From Prinia subflava (taxonomy: Eukaryota > Chordata > Aves > Passeriformes > Cisticolidae): 64,000 nt of DNA. A program made the position numbers and the translations under genes. The notes beneath the pieces were generated by a model. The model saw nothing but the letters and a program-made list of their open reading frames with translations. It ran no database searches and had not been told where the DNA came from. Shown in pieces: positions 34,831 through 46,200 of this stretch (the stretch's first letter is position 1; each line of letters begins with the position of its first letter). The stretch covers positions 62,001-126,000 of the forward strand of contig NW_026961085.1 of the NCBI RefSeq assembly GCF_021018805.1, in the 5' to 3' direction.

Positions 34831-35775
34831 AGACATATGGACTTGCTCATAGAGAGGGATAATTATATGGATATTTATATACGTGTATTGGTATTTGTAT
34901 AGCAAATATGGCGAATATGACTGTTGTTATATTTATGGATGTATGCTGTGTATATACATATATGTAATTACATATATGTGTATATATGTATCTAAGTATA
35001 CATGTATGTTGTTAGATGGTTTTAGTTCTATTTCCTATGTATAGAGTTGTGTAGGTATCTATTTCTGTTGATGCAGTTATAGGTACATGGCTCTTTAAAT
35101 AGGTATATTGGTATTTCTATAGGTATATATGTCTATTTTTATATTTGTATATGTATATTGACCTATTTCTATAAGCAATTATATTTACATATGTATCCAG
35201 ATATATACCTTTATATGTGTATTGATGCAATTGGATAGATACTTAGCTTGGCCTTGGCATAGTGATATTTTTATATTTATACATAGGTTTGTTTTATATG
35301 TATGTGTATATAATGTAGCATGTAACGTAATATGTAATCAGTATTGACATGTGTAGATTGTAATAGTTATCTATGTATTTATGTATTTGTGTATATATAG
35401 GTATTTAATTCTAATTCAACATGTATGGAGTGGTATAATTTTATAATTATATCGACTGAGTTGTTGGTACATGGTTATTTACAGAGGGAATGTATATTTT
35501 TGTATTTCTATATGGGCTGTACACTTGCAGTCATATGTAATAAATGAAGTTGTTAAGCACCTAATTGATCTTTGTGTACATTGAGTTGTTGCAGAGGTTG
35601 GCAATATATTTAGTTTTGTTAACTGAAGTATTTGTAAATTTTACATAGCATTGTTGTAATAATCTAATAAATTCCTTTTTTAACCTTAATTGAGATTTGT
35701 ACAGTTCTGTATTGTCAGCATGGGTGTAGCAATTTGTAATAAAATGACATTTTTCAACTGAATCTTGTGTATTTG
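34823..35775. repeat. AT-rich tract, about 1 kb (right arm)
   Basis: Mirror of 3660-4612. Very low GC, made of varied TATA/GTAT motifs and not a perfect tandem array. Confidence 0.75.
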
Positions 35776-36459
35776 TCAATCAGAAATGCAGCTGTAGCAA
35801 TCTGCAAGAAATTACATTTGTCAGCTGAGATGAGTGTTTTGTGATTTGTGCTACCCAAAACAATGAGCAGATGTAAAGGTGATGCTGGAGGCTTCTGGCC
35901 ATGAAAAAATCTCCAGCCATGCCCAGCACATGCCCTACTTGGACTTAGTTTGGGCAAGGCAAGCAGAGATTTGGGATGGCAGCAAAGCCACATGTTCACT
36001 AAGAACTCACTGCAAAGGCTGCTGAAGAAACTCTGGGACTCCACTGAGCGTAGAACCCCAACCATGAGCCACCTAGGGCGGACAAATCTACCCCCTATGC
36101 CACAGGCAGCTCTTTAGGAAGTGCTCCAAGTGTCCCTCTGAAGGTCATCCTGGAGACCAGAAGCCAATAGGGATCCTGAGTCAGCCTCCTGAGCCGGCTT
36201 TGGCGGCACCTTGGCAAGTGAGCTGGAGCAAGGAGGAGGCAACAGTGACTGTAACTGCTGCAGGCTGGGGCTGAAGGGCGGGCTATGGACACAAGGGCTG
36301 AAATTCTCCAAGATCCAGGAGAACTGGTGTTGGAGGTTAGATTTGCTTCTTTTTCACTTACAGATTTTTTTCCCATAAGTTGCTAGGAGACTAACTACAG
36401 GATACTCGACTAAAACAAAGAAGTGGTCAAAGGAGATAGCAGCATCGGCTACACCTATT
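35776..36459. other. No recognised gene
   Basis: Mirror of 2976-3659; only anonymous short frames. Confidence 0.5.
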
Positions 36460-37057
36460 GTTTTTGAGTTTCTGGCAGTTTCCCTCAGAGGGGAGAGGTA
36501 TCACGGGTTTTGGGGGAGGTAAAGGACAGGGCTGGGGACAGCTTCGCTCTCTTGCTCTGGGCATGGGAAAGAGAATGGCCAGGCTGCTGCTTGCTGCAGG
36601 AGTTTGCTGTTACCACTTCGTCCAGTCTTGGAAAATCGACCACCATCTCCTCCTGTGCGCCGGAACCCTGAGCTCGCCTCCTCCTGCCCTGCTAGGGTGG
36701 CCCTGTCCCACCGCCGGCATTTCTTCTGCACTGCTTTGAGGTTTTCTGCCACTCCGTAGCCCTGCACTGCCCTGCCCTGCCAGGACATCCCTGCTGCTCC
36801 AGCTACCACAGACAGAGCTTCTGATACATCTCATCCACCAGCCCGGGATTTCCCATCGCTCCAGCTTGGTGCTCTCAGAGTCCCAAGAGATCAGACTGCC
36901 CCGGGCTTTGTGAAACCAAAGCCCCTCGGGATTCTTGATTCTGTTTATTGTTAATGCTGTAGTAGTTGTTGTTTGTTTTGTCATATATACTAGTAAAGAA
37001 CTGTTATTCCTATCCCCACACCTCTGCCTGAAAGCCCCTTTAATTTTCTACATTGTA
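36460..37057 (+). mobile_element. Probable LTR (right arm)
   Basis: Mirror of 2378-2975. The AGTAAAGAACTGTTATTCC region at about 36992 is the most LTR-like part. Borders are approximate. Confidence 0.5.
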
Positions 37058-37284
37058 ATAACTTGCCATAGGAGTTGCTGGTAGGATCACTGCTACAGCA
37101 GTAGCAAAAGCCAGCAGGATCTGCTCATTTTCCTGGGTCTGTTTCCAGGACACAGGCTGTGATGGTCCCTGTTCCCACAAAGCCCGTGCTCATGGAGGCT
37201 GCAGGGCAAAAGCAATCCCATTGCAAAGAGAGGCTTTGCAATTAAAGTCCACTGCCCTTGTGTTTAGGGAATGAATGACTGCCA

Positions 37285-37401
37285 TGCTAAAGCACAGCAG
37301 CTGGGCTGCAGGGCCCCTCACAGCTCTGTGTGTGTGTGTGTGTGTTGCAAGCCCGCCTGATGTGTCCATGCTGCAACACACACAAGAACAAAGTGACTTG
37401 A
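37285..37401 (+). pseudogene. RNF20: Decayed RNF20 RING-exon fragment (right arm)
   Basis: Intron tail 37285-37350 and exon remnant 37351-37401 encoding ARLMCPCCNTHKNKVT and a TGA. It faces the genuine RNF20 last exon, which lies 3 kb away on the opposite strand. The first CPCC cysteine cluster survives; the rest of the RING is lost. Confidence 0.65.
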
Positions 37402-39434
37402 TCCTATTTTTAGCACACCAACTCCTGGATCTGACGGCACACTTCCTGACCAGCCACGGCCGGCCTTGGCCAGAGCCCAGGCCTGGGCACAGAGAGTTTT
37501 CCCCTAAAATACCTTACAGATAAGCTTCTATTCCTGTCAGTTGGGAAAGTTTCTTAAAGTGATATATTTCCTGCAGATAACTGCACAAGGTTATACAGAG
37601 CCAGCACAAGCGTCTTTGTTGTCTATTTCTCGCTAAATACTGATGGGGTTAGTGACACAGTGCCCAGAATTCATCTTGTAAGTCAGCTCTGGCTCAGGCC
37701 TGCTGCTCAGCCCTCAGCACATCAGACACTGAATTTAGAGAACCTTTTGATAAAGGTTGTCACCCCTTTACTTCTTTGAGCCCAATACTTCTAGTCTTGA
37801 TATATCTGAAATCTTTCCATACATTCTGGCAAACAGACCATCTAAAATTTTCACTGCTTCTCAGTGTTTAAATTCTATCCACCGAGAGAAACCCAGTCAC
37901 TTCCAAAATGAGCCTGAGAGAAGCTATTCTTTTAAAACAAAACCAAGACTTCTTTCTTTATAAAGGGAGGAGTTTCCAAAACTCCTCTGTGAAACTCATG
38001 CAGATTGTTTGAAGTATCCATTTCCTGCCGTGAGCTGAGGGAAGCCGACCTGAGCAGCGTGCACACAAAGCTCAATTTCAGTAGAAAGGTGGGTGATACA
38101 AGAGTGACTGGGGAAGGACAGAGGGGCTTTGCAGCTCTGCTGGGGCTGCTCAGTTCAGCTTGCTGTTCATAGGTGTGAAAGGAGCCCTTGCTGCTGTAGC
38201 AAAGCTGTTTGAAGACACAGACAGTTGTTCATGAGCCAGGTCCTGGTTGTGATGAACAAGCATTTGTACACCAAAATCTACCAGAAGCATTACCACTGTT
38301 CTTCAGCCAACTTCCTGCCAGAACCTGTAATCCTGGGAGCAACTTCCAGTGAAGGGAAGAGGCTTCTACTCTCATTCCTTTTAACAGCTCTTACACCACG
38401 ACATAAATTCTCAGCAGCCCAGGTTCCCCTTAGAAAGGCAGGATGTTGTGCTCCTTCTCATTTTTCAGGATTCCTCATCATTTGCAAGGCTTTACTCATA
38501 TATTCTGAATGTTTTCCCCAAGATAATAATGAATAGTGTAAGAGCCTGTAATGAACTCCTTTCACTTTGTATCTGTTATTTCCTGCAGAGAGGGGATACA
38601 GGAAGGCACTAGAGATTCCAGGCTTCAGGGAAGGGACACCCATTGGACAAACTTCTGACAGGTGCAGCTTCTAAGTAAATTAAGTTTATAGGGAAAACAC
38701 TCTAGGAAGAAATATTGCAGATCAACTGTGGGGAGACAGAGAGTGCTAAAGGCAATTTTGCCTCTGATATATTGCAGCTGTGTTAATTACTCAAGAGTGG
38801 GAACAGCCTTGCCCTCACAGCTATGGGTGTGATAAAAGAGTTAGCTGGTTGGAGTCAGTTGAGTCTGCTGGCTGTGCTCTGAGGAGGAAGGGGAGGTCGT
38901 GCAAGAGACAGAAAGGGCAAGACATTGTACAAGGGACACAAGGTTAGGTGGCTGTGCTGGGGACAGGAAGGAGCAAGTTGGAACTGCAGAAGGAAGAGAG
39001 AGGGAGAGAAAGAGCCAGAGCTGTGTAGAGCTACCCATGGGAGACTACATAGAAAAGGTATGAAAGACTTTTAGATAACAAGGAGCTGATGCTTGAAACC
39101 TTCTGAAATTTTACCGAAGCACTCTGAGCGTCATGGCCATCTCTACCACCACAATCAACAACTTCCCATTTTGATTTTGGGGGCAGAATTCAAATGCCGC
39201 CTCCAAGCATGGGGAGCACTGAGACTCTAAGCCACACCACATCCCTGCCAAAATTCCCAGCAGCCATGACAAACTGACTGCAGAAATAATGCAGCACCTT
39301 GGCCCTCCTGTTGTGTCAGGAATAAGCTACTGGGAATACAGCCAACAGTTGTTCTAGCTGAGCATATTCTGAAAGCAGAGATAGGAAGGAATTAGGTGCC
39401 TCTACTATAGAAGTTTCAAGCTTGTGATAAATGT
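37402..39434. other. Right arm outer part, no recognised gene
   Basis: Mirror of 1-2033. One substitution against the left arm at 38900. Confidence 0.6.
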
Positions 39435-40251
39435 TTCCAAGAACTGGACAAAGGATGGGAGCACAGACAGATAGCACCAGAGGCAAGAGAACCAGAAAAA
39501 TAAACCAAACAACAGCTTTAATAAGAATTTGCACATAACAAGATTAATCTTCATGGTTAAGCTGCAGCAAAGGAACCGCTAGAAGTCCTTTTCTAAGAAG
39601 GCCAATGACAGCAATGCCTCAGCCTACGGAAGGTGAGCACATCAACCAGGGCTCATCAGCGGCATGCTGTTTTCTAAGGGTCTCCAAGATCTTTCCTTTC
39701 TCCTCCTCTGGATAGTAAGATGTTTAGTGTTTGTTTGGGGCTTGGGAGGATGTTTCCTAGTGCACCAGCCCTCAGCCGTTCTTGCTCTGACTCAGGAAGA
39801 TACACAGGTACCTAAGGAGTTACTCCACTGAGCCTACAGATTCAGTTCCTTGGCCTCTATTGGGCCTGCTAATGGTGAAACACTTCCCTCCCAGGAGCAG
39901 TGCCATCCCTTGATGGGATTTAATTAGCATCCAAAGCAGAGCCCTCAAATAAAGCTCTCACTAATCGCTGCTGCAGTTCAGCTTCCATCCCACACTTGCA
40001 GCACTTCAGTTGTGTGTTCCCATCTTGGCAGTGTGAAAGCGGGGGATCGGAAATTTCCTCTCAGGCACAAAGAGCACACAAAAACTGAGGGCAAGACCAA
40101 AGGGACAGGGCCAAGAAAGGAAGCAAGATCCAAAGTGTGTTTCTTTCGAGACCCTGAATGCACCTCCCAGAAAACACTGCAGCTCAGGTGGCAGAAGCTG
40201 ACAGAGAGGGAGGGAGGCTGGCTCAGCACAAGCAGAGGCTCTGTGAGGGCC
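39435..40251. other. Sequence between right arm and RNF20
   Basis: No counterpart in the window. A minus-strand frame (39316-39534) crosses the edge and starts with a hydrophobic stretch, but I do not recognise it. The RNF20 3' UTR must lie in the part just below 40252. Confidence 0.5.
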
Positions 40252-43200
40252 TCAGCCAATGTAGATCCTGTGGAAGTCGTTGGCCCCGAAGGCCGCGTTG
40301 CACTTGGGGCACTTGCGCTGCCGGGTGTCGTAGCGCGTCTTGACGCACTCGAAGCAGAAGACGTGGAAGCACTTGGTGAGCACTGCGTCCTTCTTGCGCA
40401 TGTTGCAGCACGGGCATGTCAGGCGGGCCTGGAAAACACGCACGCACGCATGCACACAAAGAGCTGTGAGAGGCCCAGCAGCCCAGCTGCTGTGCTCAGA
40501 GATGTCTCAAGATGAAGGTCCTTCCATTCCTCAGAAGGACAATGTGGTTTCTTCAGTGCCAGAGTACAGATGAGAGATGTCAGATACTGAAAGCGTGTCT
40601 ATACACCTTCTGACTAAAGTATAAAGGGAAGCTGATCAACACAGATACTCACCTTATAATCCTTGATTTCCTCCATCAGGATCTCATCACAGTTGGGAAC
40701 CATGTCAGGCTTCTTTGTGGTCTCCAGCTTCCTGCGCAACCTAGAAATATCTTCCTGCACAAAAACAGGAGATCAAGTGAAAGAGCAGTACATTCTCTGT
40801 CACAGCTCTTCAAGGATCAAAGAGAACATGCACCTGGCTAAGTCATGCCACCCATAGTTTCATCCCCTATAATCCAAGAGACAACATGATCATCTGATGC
40901 CACAAGTATTGTCAGTTATCAGCGCATAAAATCTGAAAGAGCCAAAACCTGATGAAGCCAAAATCAAAGTGAAACTGGACACCAAGACCAGTTTAGCTGA
41001 AACTCTCTGCAAGCTCAGTGTACAAGAAGGACACTAAAGCAGACAGGTCTTGAAGGATTGCGCACAGGATGTATACCTCAGCCCTTTTGAAATTGAACAT
41101 CTCTTTTTCTCTGGTTACTCTGTTTTCCACAATCTCCTCCTGAAAATCGTGTAACTTCTTCTGAGCCAACTCTAGCTGGGCCTTCAGATCATCTGCAAGC
41201 TGTGCTGCATCAATGGCCTGAGAAAGAAAACCAGCATAGAAAGACCAAACACAGAAGAACAGCTCTCATGATTTCTAGCCCCCTGTTATTACCTTATTAT
41301 TAACAAGTTCTAATCATTTTAGCAGAGCCAAACCTTGGCACACTGCAAAGCATGTCACTTCGAAAGACATTAATGATCATCCAATTCTCTTCCAAACATA
41401 CTTTCAGCCTTCCAGCTTCCACATTATCTCTACTAAATTGTTTAGAGGCAGTTCTATAGCTGAACTAGAGAGAACTGCAGGATGGCTATTTCTAACAATC
41501 TTCTCTCTTCACCAGTTCGCTTCCAACTTTATAACCAAATGCCCTTAACATCACAAGTTGTTGTATTAAGCACAGGTGACGCTGCTGAATTCTCCCCAGC
41601 TCCTCTTCATAGTGATATTCCTTTCCTTTCTACCTGTTTTAATGTAATTTCTGCATTTCTACTAAAACGTAACAAAGGCAACATCAGCCTTAAGACTTAG
41701 TCTTATTTTACTGCTAACACACCTACTTTTTTGATCTTAGGCATTTATTAAAAGTGTTCACATTCCCCAGCTCCATTTTCCTTTCGCTTATCCCATCTTC
41801 CTACAAAAGCTTTGAGTGCAGTTAGCTTCATCTGGCTGCTGTCTCTTTCTTTCACCAGAGGTTTCACAGAAACACGTATGACCTGCTTCTCCTTATCAAA
41901 GGAAAACATCAGTCTTTAGTACTTTAATCATAATTCTCTTCAAGACTCCTCAGCCTTCTGGTCTACTCGTCCAAAAGCAGGGAATACCAGGTTCTGTAAT
42001 ACCAGTGGAAGCTCAAAGCCGTCTATGCCTCCCACAAGGCAGCAGCTCCACCTCACAACCCAAGAGGAAACAAAGGGGTCTCTCACCTTGCGTTTGTTCA
42101 TTTCCAGGGCCTGTGTTCGCAGGCCCAACTCCTTCTCTCCTGTTCCAATACTGCTCTGCAGTAAGTGTTCCTTCTCCTCCAGCTTACGTACAACCTGCAG
42201 CTGGGCATCCACCTTGGAAAGGGAAACAGAAGGTACAGAAGGAATGAATGCATGGCCTGTGGGTCTTCAGAGCTGTCACTCGAGCTGCAGGCTAAAACTA
42301 CCCCTGATGCCCCATCATCAAGGAGGACACCTTCAGCTTGCCTTTTTCTCCCCAAACAGCCGTGCCTGTATCCAGAGAGTCATACTCAGATCTCTCTGGT
42401 TAACACTTTAAAACTTAGCAGTCAAATATTTGCAACAAAGATGTCTTAATTTTTGGACAGTGGCTTGAAGACTTGCTGCAAGGCAGTGAACAGTTTCACA
42501 GTGCTTCCAAGGATGACAGGATACAGAGCCATAGAACGGCCTGGATTGGAAGGGACCTTAGAGATCATCTACCCCAGCCTCCCTGGGGTAACTTCCACTA
42601 GGGCATGTATCTCAAAGCCCCATCCAAGCCTGGCCTTGAACACCTCCAGGGATGGGGCATCCACAACTTCTCTGGGCAACCTCTAGCAGTGCCTCACCAC
42701 CCTCTAAGTAAAGAATTTCTTCCTAACATCTAATCTAAGCCTGCCCTCTTTCAGTTCAAAACCAATGCCTCTTGTCATGCTCATACAAAAAGTTCCTCTC
42801 CCTCCTTTTTCTTCAGGTACTGGAAGGCTGCAATGAAGTCTCCCCTGAGCCTTGTCTTCTCCATGCTGAACAAGCCCAGCTCTCTCAGCCTGTTCTTGTA
42901 GCAGAGGTGTTCATTTCTTCTCATCATCTTTATAGGCTCCTCTGGACTCCCTCCAACACGCATCCATGAGTCTTTCCTGTGCTGAGGACCCCAGAGCTGG
43001 ATGCAGCACTGCAGCTAGAATCTCATGAGGGCAGAGCAGAGGGGCAGAATCCTCGCCCTCAGCCTGCTGCCCACACTGCTTTGGATGCAGCCCAGGACGC
43101 AGTTGGCTTTCTGGGCTCCCAGCGTGCACTGCTGGGTCACGTCCAGCCTCTGATCTACCACAGTCTGCAAGTCCTTCTCTGTTCCAGTGTTCTCAGTAAC

Positions 43201-46200
43201 TTCTCCCAGTCTGTATCCATGTATATCCATCCAATATACAAGCAGAAGTAGCATTACAACAGGAAAAGGAACTCCCACTTTTCCTCACCCATCTGCTCTC
43301 CACAGCAGTGAACCCGTAGGACATTTTAATGCTCATACAGCAGTCTCAGTTTCTTACAAAGACAGGCTCCTTTGAAGCCTGATGCACTCCTAGGCTGGTG
43401 AGAGGAACATTCCATCCTGAACTGATTTTGGTGAGGATAGTTAATTCTCTTCAGAGCAGCTTACATGCTGCTCTGTTTCATATTTTGGAGCTAAACACTG
43501 TCAGTAACACAGCACTGTTTCAGCTGTTGCTGAGCAGTATTTACACAGCACCAAGACCTTCTGTGTGTCATGCTGCCCACCAGCAGGTAGGCTGAGGGTG
43601 CCCAAGAAGCTGGGATGCCACACAGCTGATCCAGCCGGCCCAAGGGGTGCTCCTGTGCTCAGCAATAACAGCTGGTGGAAGGGAAGAAGTGGGAGGATGT
43701 TCAGAGCTGCAGTATTTATTTAATAACAATAAAGCATGATGAAGCCCTGCTTTCCTGGAGATGACTGAACTCCTGCCTGCCACAGGAAGTAATCAATTAG
43801 CAAACTTTTGTTTTGCTTGCATGGACATCTTTGCTTTAACTGTTAAACTGCCTTTATTTCATCTCACCAGTTTTCTCTGTCCCTTTTGATTCTTTCCTCT
43901 TCCCCTCAGTGGGGGAGCAAGCAAATGGTTATGTGCAGCTGCCTAAAACGCATAACACATAACAACACCTCCACCTTCCCCACCAGCTCTTTTGTCCTGT
44001 CTCCTTTTTCCATATTTACCTGTGTTTTCAGTGTCAAAACTTGGTCCGCAAGCTCTTCCTTTTCCTCTTTCAGCAGCTTATGGATCTGGTTGGACTTGAT
44101 GCGTTCTGACATCAGCTTGAAGTTGGCGTCATCCTTCTCCCGCAGCTGCTGCATCAGGCGGATGTTCTGCTCTTGCATGTCTTCAAAAGCTTGGCCTGTG
44201 ACATCCATTTCTGATAGCAGGGCCTCTTCCTCCTGCAAAAGAATCACAGGCTGAGGGCAAACTGTGCCCTGGACCGCCTACAGTGACCCTGGACATTTTA
44301 TTCAGAGACACCAAACCTTGTGAAGATGAAGGAAGATTCTTGGTGTCAGGGAACACTATCATCCCAACAACCAGAAAAACATACTCCCTACAAGTCTGCA
44401 CCACAGCAGAGATACTCTGAATTTGAAGGCGCAGAGAAGAGATGGTGACCTGTTGCCTGTCTGGCCGGATCAGCTTTGACACAGTTGTTGCCAGAGCTGG
44501 GCAGAAACCAACTCCCAATTCCCAGCAGCTAAACAGCGATCAGATACACCAGGCCAGAAATTCCACAGGCGGACAGCTTGACAGCTTCCAACCAACAGGC
44601 TGCCAAGCCCCCTAAACTCACTTTGGCCATTTCAGCATTGATAAAGTAGAGCAGTTCCGTTCTACAATAACAATTATTCTAAAAAAGTACATATCAATTA
44701 TTGGCTTGCCTCTGCCCTGCTGAGATGGTTCTGCTCTCTAATTGGATTAAGCCGTTTTTTAGCAGAAGGTATTTACGAGTTCCATGCACATATATTCACG
44801 AGATGAACTGAGGAGATAATAACTCTTAAAAAGAAATTGTAATCTTTTCCCCTCATGGCTGATAAAGCCAATTCTCCTCTGTGTGCTTCACCAAGGCCAC
44901 ATGTTTAACTGTTTAATGTTTAATCGTTACTAAACATTTCCCACCATGGCCTGCCTGTGATACCCCAGAGCCGAGGGTGGAGGGGGTTATTTTGTTGGTC
45001 GTTCTTTTGCTTGTTTTCTTCCCCTTTGGTAAACAAGGATCAAACTCATATCTCTGGCCCATACAGATATAAATTCCTTCTCTTTTCCTGGACATAACCT
45101 GAAGGCAGCTCCTTCACGGGTGCTCCGGCCAAAGGAGAACTCATCAGAAACTTCTCACCTGCTTAGCCATGGCAAGTTTCTTCTGCAAATATTCAATCTG
45201 TTCCTCCACTGCTCGGATCTTGCGGAGGGCATCCTCATCAGCCATCTTTTTACTCTCCTTTTTTTCCTTGTCTTCCAATTCTTTCACCCTCTGCCTCAGT
45301 TCTTCAAGCTACAAAAACCAACCAGAAATTACACTAAATACAACAATGTGCCCTGAGCATTGTTAAGAGCCTGTTTTCCCCAAAATTCTCTGAAACACTC
45401 AGGACTGCCTTCAAAGCATAGTAAAAAACCCTCATATCATTTTGACAGAGTATTACAGGCAGATGTACTATTTGAGATGGGCTGTAAGCCCAAGATCTTG
45501 ACTTCCACACCTTTGAAAATTTCACAGCATCTTTTATCAGAGTAGGAACATCAGTCTCTTGCAATTGTACATGCATGGATATGTGGACAGAGAGCATCTC
45601 CTCCTTTAAGGGCATCTGGACCTTTCTCCAGATAAGAAGGCGATAACAGGGAAAGGAGGAGGTAAAATAAAACATACAGAGACATAAACTTGGCAGACAA
45701 ATGGTAAGGGAGGCAGTGATGAAAATGAAACCTGGTTAGTCACCCTAACTGACGAGAGCACATCAGAGCGTGAAACTGTTTATTCCATCAAGGTCATCTG
45801 ACTGTGGGAGAAAACTCAAAACAAAATATACAGAGACACAAACCTGACAAAACAAACACAGAGACAAGGAGAGGAGGCAAACCTCTCCAGTCACAACAAC
45901 TGATAAACTTCCAAGAAACTACAGGAAGCACTTCCAGGAAGATCTTGGACTTGCTTAGACTTTCTAATTGATGACAATGTAAAGCAGAAATAGCTCCTGA
46001 ACTGGAAGGCCTGTGGGAATCGAGAGCTGTTCAAATCCCGAAGCAATGTGCAGGCAGGAGATCAAGGATGAACAAGTTGGGGTTAGTCAGAGAAGGGTAT
46101 AAAAGAAGCCAGTCCCATGGAAAATATGGGCAGACAGAACACATTTGTCTGGCTCAGCCTTGCACATGACCACCACATTCTGTCCTGACCTTCTTGTCCC

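Larger units (their letters stand above)
24300..39434 (-). repeat. Right arm of large inverted repeat (palindrome)
   Basis: This is the reverse-complement partner of the left arm. It holds the same content in opposite order and orientation: DNMT1 fragment, LTRs, HSF5-like gene, decayed modules, AT-rich tracts and an RNF20 fragment. Base 39434 pairs with base 1, so the true outer boundary may lie further right; the window cannot show it. Unique sequence leading to RNF20 follows from at most 39435. Confidence 0.97.

Noticed and set aside
39316..39534. Hydrophobic-start frame at the right arm edge, considered as a retroviral envelope tail
   Set aside because: One hydrophobic stretch alone is not enough; no neighbouring retroviral sequence supports it.
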